The notes below the pieces were generated by a model, which saw only the letters and a program-made list of their open reading frames with translations, was not told the DNA's origin and did no database searches. Made by a program: the position numbers and the translations under genes. A DNA stretch of 64,000 nt from Ochotona curzoniae. Lineage: Eukaryota; Chordata; Mammalia; Lagomorpha; Ochotonidae. Position 1 is the stretch's first letter. Each line of letters opens with the position of its first letter. Below are positions 25,301 through 37,300 of the stretch, one piece after another. The DNA lies in the NCBI RefSeq assembly GCF_017591425.1, contig NW_024466307.1, positions 496,001-560,000 on the forward strand, given 5' to 3'.

Positions 25301-28300
25301 GCCCGACCACTGCCTTCTTCTGGATGGCCTCATGTGTCTGGTCAGTGGGAAGAGTGATCATGCTGTCAGGGGGTGTCCTGCAATCTCACAATTCACTCTC
25401 CATCTCTTGTCATCCTAAATGAATCTCACAGGAGCAGATGCTCCCTCCCTTTTGTTCCGGAAAGCGAGAAAAGCTGGAGTGGAGCTGGCAGCGTGCACTC
25501 ACTTTCCTTGGCTCAGAATTGAATTATTTGTGTCCAGTCACTGTCAATTATGGGGGCAATCGATCGTGCAGAGGGCGCCGAGCAGCGATTGGGGAGGGGG
25601 AAGGATAGCAGCCTGCCCTCCCCCACTGGTGCTGCCAGGCTTCCAAGTGTCCCTGCTGCAGGCAGCAGAGGAGGAGTCCATTCCTGGGTGTGTGCAGTAT
25701 CCACACACCCCCGTGTTGGGATCCAGGGAGACAGCGGTGTTGTGGCAGTGACCACCACACACAGAGGTGCTTTGGGGAAGCACCTGCTCATCTCAACAGT
25801 GGTTCTTAATAACTGAGTCTGCAAAGAACAATGCCTTGTTCTTCCTGCAGCGTTTTATTTATTGGGTTGAACAGCAGAGTGAGAGAGAGAGGGAGGAAGA
25901 GCAATCTTCCATTGAATGGTTCACTCCCCAGACACCGCATCAGCTGGGACTCAGCCAAGCAAAAGCCTGAAGCCAGGAACTGCATGTGGAACTCCCTTGG
26001 GACATCTTCCCTTGCTGTCATGAGCTTTGAGCATGGAACTGAGCTGGAGGTGGAGCAGCCAGGACACTTAGCTAGAGGACCTTGTTGTTACCAACTGCAG
26101 CTTAACTTGCAGAGCTGCAATGCCAGTCACATGTGTTTGTTGTTGTTGGTTTTAAATATTTATTTTTATTGGGAAGGCAGATTTACATGCAGAAAGAGAG
26201 ATGGGCAGAAAGATCTTCCATCTGCTGGTTCACTCCCCAAATGGTCTCAGTAGCCAGATTTGAGCTGATTCAAAACCAGGAGCTTCTGTGTCTCCCACGT
26301 GGGTGCAGGGTTTCAAGACTGTGGGCCGTCCTCTCCTGCTTTCCCAGGCCACAAGCAGGGAGCTGGATGGCAAGTGGAGCAGCAGGGACACAAACCAGTG
26401 CTCATATGGGATGCCCATGTTTGCAGGTGGAGAATTAGCTGGTTGAGCCACTGAGCCAGCCCCATAACATGTTTTGTGAAGTAGAGAGTTCAAACGTTCA
26501 GCAGCCATCAGGTCTTCTCACATGTTCAACCCTGATTCTGCATTACAAGAAGGCCATGTTTCCTTAGCGTTCTGGAGAAGTGCAGACTAGTGAAAATTAA
26601 TGCAATTTTAGGGCTGTGCTCTACCCTTCCACTAAGTGTTAGGACAGACTTCACAGTTTGTACCTGAGGATGAGACGCTGTGAGGGAGGCCCACTATGAG
26701 CACCGTCCTCCTTCTAGCTCAGGGCTGGCTTCTCTTCTAGGCAGCATTTGGTTCCCATGCCAGGTCCCACCATTTCCCCAGCATCAGCAGCTCAGTGCCT
26801 TTGCCGGTGTAGCAAAGGCCAGGCTGGGGAGCAAATTGATGGTGTGTTCTCTCTGCAATGACGCTGGTGTTAGCCAAATCCCATGCTTACAGATGAATGT
26901 TTCTAAAATAGCTGCATTTTCTTGTTTCTTTGTCTTAGATTTAATTTATTGATTTGCCAGGCAGAGTTACATACATATAGAGAGAAAGAGAGAGAGAGAT
27001 CTTCCATCTATTGGTTCGCTCCCCACATGTCTGCAGTAGCCATGATTGAGCCATGCCAGAGCCAGGAACCTAGGACTCTGGGTCTCCCATGTGGGTACAG
27101 AGGTCCAAGCATTTGGGCCATCTTCCACTGCTTTTCAAGGCACCTTAACAGAGAGCTGAATCAGAAGTGGAACATTTGGGACTTGAACCAGAACCTGTAT
27201 GGTACGTGGGCGTTTCAGGTAGCAACTTAACTGGACCACAAGGCTAGCCCCAGATAACCAAGCATTTTACCAGTGTTTATGACAACAGTTTATGTAATAA
27301 CAGGAAACTGACATTTCCCCATGTCACATAATGTGGACTCTTCTCCCATGCCTAGGAGCTGGGCAACCTCTAGCTTTGCTAACTGTGGGCCGAGTGGACT
27401 TCACCCCAGACTTGGCCACCTTTGGGGATCCTCTTCCTCCTCTCTGTTCCGGTGACAGCTCAGCCCTCCCAGACCTCTTGGAGGGCCAGGGCCATGCTCT
27501 CAGGCACACCCTAGGGCTGTGCAGCTCTGTTTCCTTTCATGGAGTAGAGGGTGCCAAAGGAGCTTCTCTGGGTAGCTTTTTTGTGGGTTCATTGCTTTGC
27601 TCGACCTCTGGTAATGGATGGTTGGAAAGTCATTGTTCTGTGAGCTGTTTGTGAGCCCAGACTGTCTGCTGAGCCCATATGCTTCCTTGTCCAGAGCTGC
27701 TGGGGTCAGCCCTGGCAGGCTGTTTACCCTCGTGCAGGACACGGGGCCTCAGAGGGCTACCCAGCTCCATGAGTGTGTGTTCCACTGAGGCCTGCCTCAC
27801 AGTGGACATGGGGAAGGCCAGATAGAGGACAGGAGACAACCATCTGCTGAAGTGGGGAGACTGCAATCCAAGCAGTTACTTCACTTAGCACTGGGGGTGT
27901 CAGGCTTCCAGCCTCACTGCACCTGCTTTTCACCTGTACCCTCTGACCCACTGACAGGTCCAGCATAGCTGTGGCATTACAAGTGTAGGACATTCAGCTT
28001 TCTGGGTCTCCCTGGGCTTCTGTCTATCTTCAGGGCAGAGCTGATAGTCGTCTCTGCTGTCTCCCAGCCCAGGGGCGTGCTACCTACAAAGTTGGTGCAG
28101 TCTGGAATCCCACCTATGAATTTGCCTTTGGTTGTTATTTATTTATTTATTTGAAAGAACATCAGAAAGGAAGCAGGAAGAGGGACAATAACCAGGGCTG
28201 GACAAGGCCATAGCCAAGAGTCAGAACTCCATGCGGGTCTCCCACGTGGGTGGCAGGGACCCAAGTACTCAGGCCGTCTCTGCCTTCTCTGGTGCATTGC

Positions 28301-31300
28301 TGGGAGCTGCACTGGAAATGGAGCAGCCAGTACTCAAATTGGCACTCTGATACTAGATTGTGGCATTGCAAGCAGTGACTTAACTTGCTTCACTACGATG
28401 CCAGGCCATGCCTTAGGTTAGGTTAGTGAGGACAATACATGTTCCGTGACGTTTCCCAAATGCCTGGCACTGAGTCATGTGTAAACCCACTTTGCTATCA
28501 TCTGCAGATGCACATGCATGGACATGGCGTGTGTGTCTGCTGTGCACATGTGCTGAAGTATGCAGTGCGTACCTGTACACTTAGTGTGTGCGTGGCTCAG
28601 AGGCCCCAACTTACTCTTTAAATGTGTCTTGATAGAATGTTTTGACTTCTCAGCATTTCTATAACATTACAAGGATCTACACTGTTTGGTTCACCAGGCG
28701 TCCAGCCTGGTGCCGACTTGATCAGCTTCAGGCTCTGAGGCCGGATCCGAGGCCCCTGAGCACAGTGGCTCCTCCCTGTCATTGCTGCGGGGAGCACCAA
28801 GCACAACCTTATCCTGATGGTCCATGTCATTCAGAGCAACATGTTGCTGAGCAGTAATGGTGGACATCTCCCGTACTACCTTGGTAGTGGTTCTCATAAC
28901 TGGGAATCAAGGCTCCTTTGAAATTAAGGACATTGTGAGCCCACGGGCAAGCTGTCCAGGCCCACACATGGCCTGTGCAGCTCAGCTGGTCCTTCTGTGA
29001 CCAGCATGTGGTTGCTGTGTAAACCTGCACCTCCATGTTTGGTTCTGCCCAAGTCCCTTTCTTGAGTGCTTGTTGAGTGGTGATGTCTGGCAGCCTGGAC
29101 AGAAGTGCCCTGCAAGTCTCTGGTCAGCCTGGCTTGGTGGCATGACAGAGTGTGGAGAGCAGTGAGTGCAAACTGTAGTGTTTGAGCTGTTGCAGAATCT
29201 CCTGTCATGGACAGGATCTACACCGTGTTTCCACTCAAATGCAAATTCCTTAAAATCCTGACTAGGTAAAACCAATCATGGCAACTGCTGTTTAGGATGG
29301 CACAGCAGAGAGCCAGAAGCCCCTAGCCACACCTCCACTACCCAGGTGGATACCACTGTCCCGGTGGATTGCACAGCCAGGAAGTCTTAGGCTCACCCTC
29401 CACCACCCAGCCTGGCACTGCTGCCCCTGTGGGCTGCAGCGTTAACTGCAGGTCCAGGTTTCTGGGAGGCTATGGAGCCTGCATTAGCCATGGAGACTGT
29501 TACCAGTGTCGCAGCATGTGGAGGTACATGTTCTGTGATGAGCTGGGGTGGCCTGGAAGCAGTGGTGTTACAGTTTGCTTTTGCTCTGTGTCTTGCCCCT
29601 CACCAGTTTCCCATGTCTCTTACAGGATAGGGGGCGCCATTCCTACCGTGTTCTCCTATTTTGCGGAGGTGCTCGCCCGGGAGAAACGAGGGGAACACCT
29701 GAGCTGGCTCTGCATGTTCTGGATGATTGGTGGCATCTATGCCTCAGCCATGGCCTGGGCCATCATCCCACACTATGGTAAGAGGCTGGCCTGGTGGTGG
29801 ACAGGATCCCTACATGGCCATCATCCCTCTCCTTCTGGGATGGTCCATCAGCAGCACTGCTGTCACGTGCTTCTGGCTTCTGAGTTGTCTGTGGGCTCCC
29901 CCTCTGGGATCTGCATAAGAGGCGGGGGGCTCTGTCTATGGCTCTGGGGTCTGCAGAGGTCACAGGAGAAAAATTACACTCTTGTCCTCTGCCCTGCCTT
30001 GACCATGCTCTGGTCACCAGACTTGTACAGTGCCCCTGCCCCAACTGGTCCTCCAGACTCAGTGTCCCACAGTTTAGCCCTATCCTGGACTTGCCAGTGT
30101 CTGCAGACAGATCCCGCAGGATGGCACCGGGCTGCCTGGCCCCATGTCATTGCAGGCAGTAGGGTTTTGTTCTTTGTAAAGGCTGAATGCTACTTGTGTG
30201 TGTATGTGTGCTAGTGTGTGCACGTGTGTGCACATAGATCCATAGTGTCAGCCCTCAGTTTTAAGTTTGGAGTTCCACATGTGACACAGGTCAGGGCCCC
30301 GCATAGTCACCTCTGGATGTTGACTTTCCACAGCCATGCATGGAGACTAGTCCTCGCCTGCTGTGGCTCTGAATGCTCATGTGGAAGGTTGGTGACTTCT
30401 GGGCTCCTGTTGTGTCTGCGTCAGTGGTCACTGGTTCGCAGTGATGTGAGGTGAAACCATTGTGTGTGGTGCCCCCAGCTCAGATTATATACTGTAGGTT
30501 CCTTTAGCTGCTTGGGGACCTCTGTATTTGCATGAGGGGGTGGTTTATAGCTGTTTTTCTGTTACTGAAAACTGACCTTGACTTTGATAGGGACTATGCT
30601 GAATCTGTAGATGACATTGCTGAGTGTAGGTGCGGGCACGCTTCCGTCTGCTTCTGTCTGCACCTCCTTGGCTATGTTTACTCCAAGCCTCTGGTTCTTT
30701 TTCTGATGCTATTGTAAACGGGCTTTCTTTCTTTATTTTTCTTCCGGCTGGATCATTGTTCAAGTACAGAAACAAAGCGGATTTTTCTGTGTTGATCTTA
30801 TATCCTGTTGTTACCAGAGAAGCTTAGTGGCTTCTTTCTTCAGCTTAGCCTAGAAATGAAAAGCCGGGAACAAGTGCAAGTATAACAGAAACTATTCCCA
30901 GCAAGGGGAGGAAAGCACTGCCCGCAGAGGTGTGGGCCAGTGCAGCGTCCACTGCCTGCACAGGTGTGGGCCAGTGCAGCGGCCACTGCCTGCACAGGTG
31001 TGGGCCAGTGCAGCGGCCACTGCCTGCACAGGTGTGGGCCAGTGCAGCGTCCTCACAACCATGAAGATAGGGAGGGATATGGGGGACCCAGTGTCTGAGT
31101 TGATAAAGAGGTACCTTAGATAAGAGCATTCAAGTGGCTCTCTAGTCCGGGGACATGGCCCATGACCTCCTGCTCCCCCGAGTATTGACAAAGAAGCAAA
31201 AGGGAAATTCCTTTTGCCTTGGTTACCTAGGCAACTCAAGGTCTCACTCTGCACAGCCAGTTTATCTAGTATGTGCAGACAGTGCTCTTTGAGACGGGTT

Positions 31301-34300
31301 CTTGGAAATGGGTATCCCCTCTCCAAGACTCCTGGACCCGGCCTCACTGTAACCTGACTGAATTCATTTATTACAACAGCTTTTTGGTGGAATCCAGAAG
31401 GGTCTCTGTGTAAGATCGCATCACCTGCAAAGAGAAGCACCTTCCTTTCTGATTTCCAGACCTGGCTGCTCTGGCCACGGCATCCAGTGGGGTGGAGTGG
31501 GCACCCCTGACTGACTCTCACCCTTGAGGAAGAAAAGCTGTTGGGCCTGGCCTCTGTGGCCTGCGCTCAGTGGAGGCGCTGTGTGTGCATGGGAAGAGTT
31601 AAAACAGAAGAGGAGTTTGCTTAGCTGCTCCTGGCCATGCTCCTCAGCTGTGGGGAGGACAGGGGTACATGACCACGGTGCTGTCCACCCCCAGGCAGAC
31701 CCTGCATACCCCTTCCCGGGATCCTGCTTCAAGTGCAGAGTGAGCTGAGTGAGGCTGTTGGGAAAACAAACACCAGGAGAGCCAACTTCTCGAGTAGCAG
31801 GAACCATGGGCCCTGGGTTTGCTCGAGAAATACTGCAGCTATGCCCCTTGCTGGGAGGGAACTGAGCTGAGACCAGAAGGAGCAAGAGCTGGTATGCCTG
31901 GAGACTGGCAGTGAGCTGACAGGGCCGCTCCCACGAGAAGGCACCCTGGTGGCTTGCACAGGTTCTCACGTGGTTGTGACCTGGGTGACTGTGGACCCCA
32001 CACCCACCTACCCTGTGCGGCCCAGGTGAGGCAGAAGGCTGACAGGCAAACTGGAAAAGGGCTGTGTTTCACTCTGATGCTGCCCACCTCCTCCAAGGAG
32101 ACCACGCAGTTGGCACCAAAGCAGCACAAACCGGTTTCAATCTCCTCCGGGGAAGGTTATTGATGGATGTGTTCCTACTGCCCTGGGGCGGGTGGAGACC
32201 GCATGGCACAGTGCATCATGGCAGGCGTCACCTAATGGATGCCCACGATGGCTGCGGTACGTAACCCAGGCTGTGTCTACCCTCCTGTGACCATGCCGGG
32301 GAATCAGAGCAGGTCCCAAGCCGCATTGCAGGCGCTTACTGAGACACTGAAGGCTGGTCGGAGAGTGCTTGCTGTGCAGGCCGATTACTCCCAGGCCAAC
32401 AGGCGTTCTGTGTTCCCGGTTCTCGGTTAAGCCCTTAGAGAGCAGTCCTAAGCCGCCGCTGTGGACCTGAGTGATATTTTTCCACAGTAGGAGCAGAGAG
32501 GAGGCAAGGTAAATGGAGATTTATCCCTGAAGAAAAGGGCAAACAGAGAAAGGAATAGCAAATGGTGATGAGACATTTACCAATGCCGGGAGAGGCAGGG
32601 AGTTGGGGAATAAATGAATATCTTTAGTGAAATGAGGGCAGCCGTGACATGCGTGGGCGCAAAACAAGCAGGGCTGCATCCAGTGTGTGTCCTATGCGGA
32701 ATTGCTCTGAGGTCAGGGAGCCCATGGGAAGTGTCTCCCAGGATGGAACCTGGGAGGTGGTGGGATGTGGTTATGGGAGAAACGGTAAGGGCAGCGCAGG
32801 TGTAGTCGCCATGTGCACAACTGCAGTGCACGTGCTCCTGGCCGCCTGGCCATGCTTGAGAGGTTCCCTTTACCTAGAAACCTCAAGCTGTTAGCCTAGT
32901 TAAAAAAATAGAGATAGATTCATAAACAAACACATCATAAATAATAATTTTTAAAGATTTATTTATTATTATTATTATTTTAATTGGAAAGGCGGATATA
33001 CAGAGAGGAGAGACAGAGAGGAAGATCTTCCATCCGATGATTCACTCCCCAAGTGAGCGCAATGGCCGATGCTATGCCGATCCGAAGCCAGGAGACTCCT
33101 CCAGGTCTCCCACGCTGGTGCAGGGTCCCAAAGCTTTGGGCGGTCCTCGACTGCTCTCCCGGGCCACAGGCAGGGAGCTGGAAGGGAAGCAGGTCTGCCA
33201 GGATAGAACCAGTACCCACATGGGATCCCGGGCGTGCAAGGCGAGGACCTTAACCACTGCGCCACCGCGCTGGGCCCCAAATAATAATTTTTTTTAAAAG
33301 ATTTATTTTTTTTTATTATTTTTTTATTGGAAAGGCGGATATACAGAGAGGAGAGACAGAGAGGAAGATCCTCCGTCTGAAGATTCACTCCCCAAGTGAG
33401 CGCAACGGCCGATGCTATGCCGATCCGAAGCCAGGAGCCTCTTCCGGGTCTCCCACGCAGGTGCAGGGTCCCAAAGCCTTGGGCCGTCCTCAACTGCTTT
33501 CCCGGGCCACAGGCAGGGAGCTGGAAGGGAAGCGGGGCTGCAGGGATAGAACCGGCGTCCATATGGGATCCCGGGCGTGCAAGGCGAGGACTTAACCACT
33601 TGCGCCACCGCGCCGGGCCCCTAAATAATAATTTTTAAAAAGCACAGTAAGATGTCTGCTGGAAGATGGAGAGAGATGCGTGGCTTTTCCAGATCCGTGT
33701 TTTCATTCTCTGTGTAGCTCACAGACGTGTTCAACACATCTCATTAACCGTGTCTCCTGCAGCCACACGGTCCTCTCTCCGCATCCAAACTGATTAAATT
33801 GGAGAAGGAGCAGCTGGTGGGTGAGTTCTTCCTGCTCCCCACCCCAGGATGGGGAGGAGAAATGTGCACACATCTTAGCATAGGGCTGTTTGCTGCAAAG
33901 GATGCGGCCTGTGTTTTCCTCCAAGGGAACAAATGTCTTGCCTCCACAGGGCTGTTCTCTTTTGAGGGTGAGTGGTCCCTGGCAGCCAGTGCACCCATGC
34001 AGGGAAGCAGGATGCAGCTGGTGCACCCATGCAGGGGAGCAGGATACAGCCTTCTGTTATCAAGCCCAGAGGTCCTGGCACAGTGGACAGTGCATAAATG
34101 TCCTTTCAGTTTCTTGTCTTCTTTTACAAAGAGCACTATTTCTTTTTTTTATTATTTTATTTTTTATTGGAAAGGCAGATATACAGAGAAAAGGGGACAG
34201 AGGGAAAGATTTTCCAAATGCTGTTGCATTCCCCAAGTGACTACAATGGCCAGAGCTGAGCTGAGTGGAAGGCAGGAGCCAGGAGCTTCTTCTGCATCTC

Positions 34301-37300
34301 CCATGTGGGTGCAGGGTCCCAAGGCTTTGGCTGTCTTCCACTGCTTTTCCAGTCCACAGGCAGGGAGCTGTATGGAAAGTGGAGCAGCCAGGACACTAAC
34401 TGGCACCTATATAGGACTCTGGTGCATGCAAGGTGAGGATTTTAGCCACTAGGCTACTGTGCCAGGCTCCTTCTATTTCAACATACATTTTGGTCTTAGC
34501 TAATTTTCTGGCTCTGTATAATGTATGAAGGCATTTTGAAGTATTGATGGAACATTAGGAGTAAGCACTTAAACTAGTGGTTAAGGTGCCAGTGCCACGT
34601 GTCAGACTGCCTTGATCCAGTCCCTGCCCTGGCTCGGTTTGAGCTCCTTGCTAGTGCAGTCCCTGGAGGTGGGAGTGAGGGCTCCACTGTCAGAGCCCTG
34701 CCACCCGTGTGAGACTGGGTTCAGTTCCCAACCCCAGCCAGGCCGTCGCAGGAAGGTGAGAGTCGTTCCTCTCTGCCTCTCAAATAAATAATCTTTTTTG
34801 AAGATTAGTTTATTTAGGTGTAATTTTAAAATTATATATATATATTTATATTTGTTTATTTTTAATGGAAAAGCAAATATACAGAGAGGAAGATCTTCCG
34901 TCTGATGGTTCACTCCCCAAGCGGCCGCAACGGCTGGAGCTGAGCTGATCCGAAGCCAGGAGCCAGGAGCTCTTCCAGGTCTCCCACGCAGGTGCAGGGT
35001 CCCCAGGCTTTGGGCCGTCCTCAACTGCTTTCCCAGGCCACAGGCAGGGAGCTGGATGGGAAGTGGGGCCACTAGGATTAGAACCGGCACCCATATGGGA
35101 TTCTAGCACATTCAAGGTGAGAATTTTAACCGCTATGCTATTGCACTGGGCGCTTAGATTATGTATATATATATTTTTTTTTCATTGCTGTTTTCTTTTC
35201 TTTCTTTTTTTTAAGATTTATTTATTTATTGGAAAGTCAGATATACAGAGAGGAGGAGAGACAGAGAGGAAGATCCTCTGTCCAATGATTCACTCCCCAA
35301 GTGAGCACAACAGCCGGTGCCGTGCCGATCCAAAGCCAGGATCCAGGAACTTCTTCTGGGTGTCCCACACAGGTGCAGGCTCCCAAGGCTTTGGGCCATC
35401 CTCGACTGCTTTCCCAGGCCACAAGCAGGGAGCTGGATGGGAAGTGGAGCTGCTGGGATTTAGAACTGGTGCCCATATGGGATCTGGGGGCGTTCAAGGC
35501 GAGGACTTTAGCTGCTAGGCCACGCCGCCTGGCCCCAAGTATGTATATATTTTTAATACACATTTTCCATGAACATTTTGGAGACTGTCTCATTAATACA
35601 AATTTCAAAATGTTTTGTTCAAAAATAAATTGCTCTTAATTGCATTTTGCTTGAACTGTTTGAAATACCTGCATATGGCCATAACCCTAAAAATCAAATA
35701 CCACAAAGACATAATGAGAAAAATGAGCAGTCTCCAGCTGAGCCATACCATTACACAGACACCGCCCTCCCCAACCAGGGCCCTCCTTGTCCCCGTCTCA
35801 CACGCAGTCTTCTGGGGCATTGGGAGGATCCAGTGGTCCAAAACCATGCTGTTCCACTGAGCCGGGCTGGAGAGCACTTGCTGCATGGACCATTTGTTCC
35901 TGGAGCCAGTGGGTGTTCTGCATTCCCAGTTCTCCGCTAGGCCCTTGGAGAACAGCTCTAAGCCGCCAAGGATGTGACATGCGTCGTGTGTGTCCTCATT
36001 TTCCTGTTTGCTGTGCATGTCTCCCAGGCTTCCCACACTTGTGGCCCCTCTCTGTGTCTTCCCTCCACTCTCCCCTGACTCCTGCAGGGTTCTGTATGCC
36101 CTGTGCTGCTCAACTGCGTGTGGGGGCCCGGACCCCAGCCCCATGATGCGGCCAGTCTGGGGCCACTTCCTGGGGAAGGGTAAGTAGGGGGTGGTTTCTG
36201 GCACTTTTTCAGTCCTCTCGGTTTCTCTCCCTGCTGTTTTGGCTTTCTCCTGGAGGATGCCCAGTAAGCTGAGTGGGAGCTGTCCAGGTAGGGGGTGCCT
36301 TTGGTGATGAGTGGGCTCTGGTGGATACCCTGGTACAGAGAGCTGTCCTCTGGAGCCGAGCAGAGTAACCATGTGCTGTTTGGAGTCCGGGCCTGGTGGA
36401 TCTGAAGGCCCAAGGAGCTGGCGCCATCTGGAGACTTATTGGAGCCCGGGAGACCCTTCCCTAGTGACTGCCTCACACTGCTGGGCTGTGAGACTGGCCA
36501 GGGTCCCTTCCCATGAGGCCTCCGGACAGCCTCCCTGACTGTCCGTGTGCTGGGGTCCACTGACCTGGCACTCAGTCGGAGGGTCCTCCCGGAAGCTGCT
36601 CTGTTTTCTGGCCTCACTTGGGAAGCCACGCCCTGCTGGTCACTCAGTGACCCAGTGCTCAAGGCCACCAACACCAGGATGTGGCGTCTGCCTTATGATT
36701 CATTTATTGTGAGTTTGGGGTCTAAAGTCCTGTGTGACATTGAAGCCAAATCACAGGCCAACCACATGGAGACCATAGCAGTTTATCAGTGGACGGCAAT
36801 TAGGCATGTGTGCAGGTGTCTGCCTGCCCTGTGGGGAGATCCCTAATCAAGAAAACACATAATCATGAGAACATGTGTTTTTTGAAAGCATCGTCAGCCT
36901 TCAGGCACCGGCACCCTCACTAAAGGACCTCACGGGGCTGCCCCAGCTCCATTTCACAGTCAGCAAAGCTCACAGTGACTGTCAAATCCTGAGAAGTGGC
37001 CCCATGGGTGGCCACTGGCCGGGCTCTGGCTTTCCTCATGGCCATGCCAGACATGTTGCCTCTCACTGAGTTGCCCCCATGGTTCCCTCTGTCTGGAATG
37101 TTCTTCCCTCAGGTTCCACAGGGACCGCTGCAACCATACTGATTCTGCTCCTTGAAGTGGCTATCCCTGACCACTTGCTGAAACAGCAGACACAGGCCAC
37201 ATGGATTTTCCTCAGATGCTAACCATGACTGCCCATTAGAGTGGCACTACAGGTGAGCAGGAGCTGGCCTCACATAGCAGTGTACCCTGAATCTCCCCAG

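Larger units (their letters stand above)
21178..29625 (+). other. SV2C: SV2C intron 3
   Basis: 8.4 kb, GTAAGG...CTTACAG. It contains an unclassified L1-like block with 90 bp tandem repeats, seven SINEs and a retroviral integrase remnant on the opposite strand. No additional SV2C exon is supported. Confidence 0.9.

Noticed and set aside
35605..36674. Overlapping 238-255-codon minus-strand frames in intron 4
   Set aside because: They cross an interspersed repeat and GC-rich unique sequence, change frame, and show no domain. No supporting splice sites on that strand were evident.
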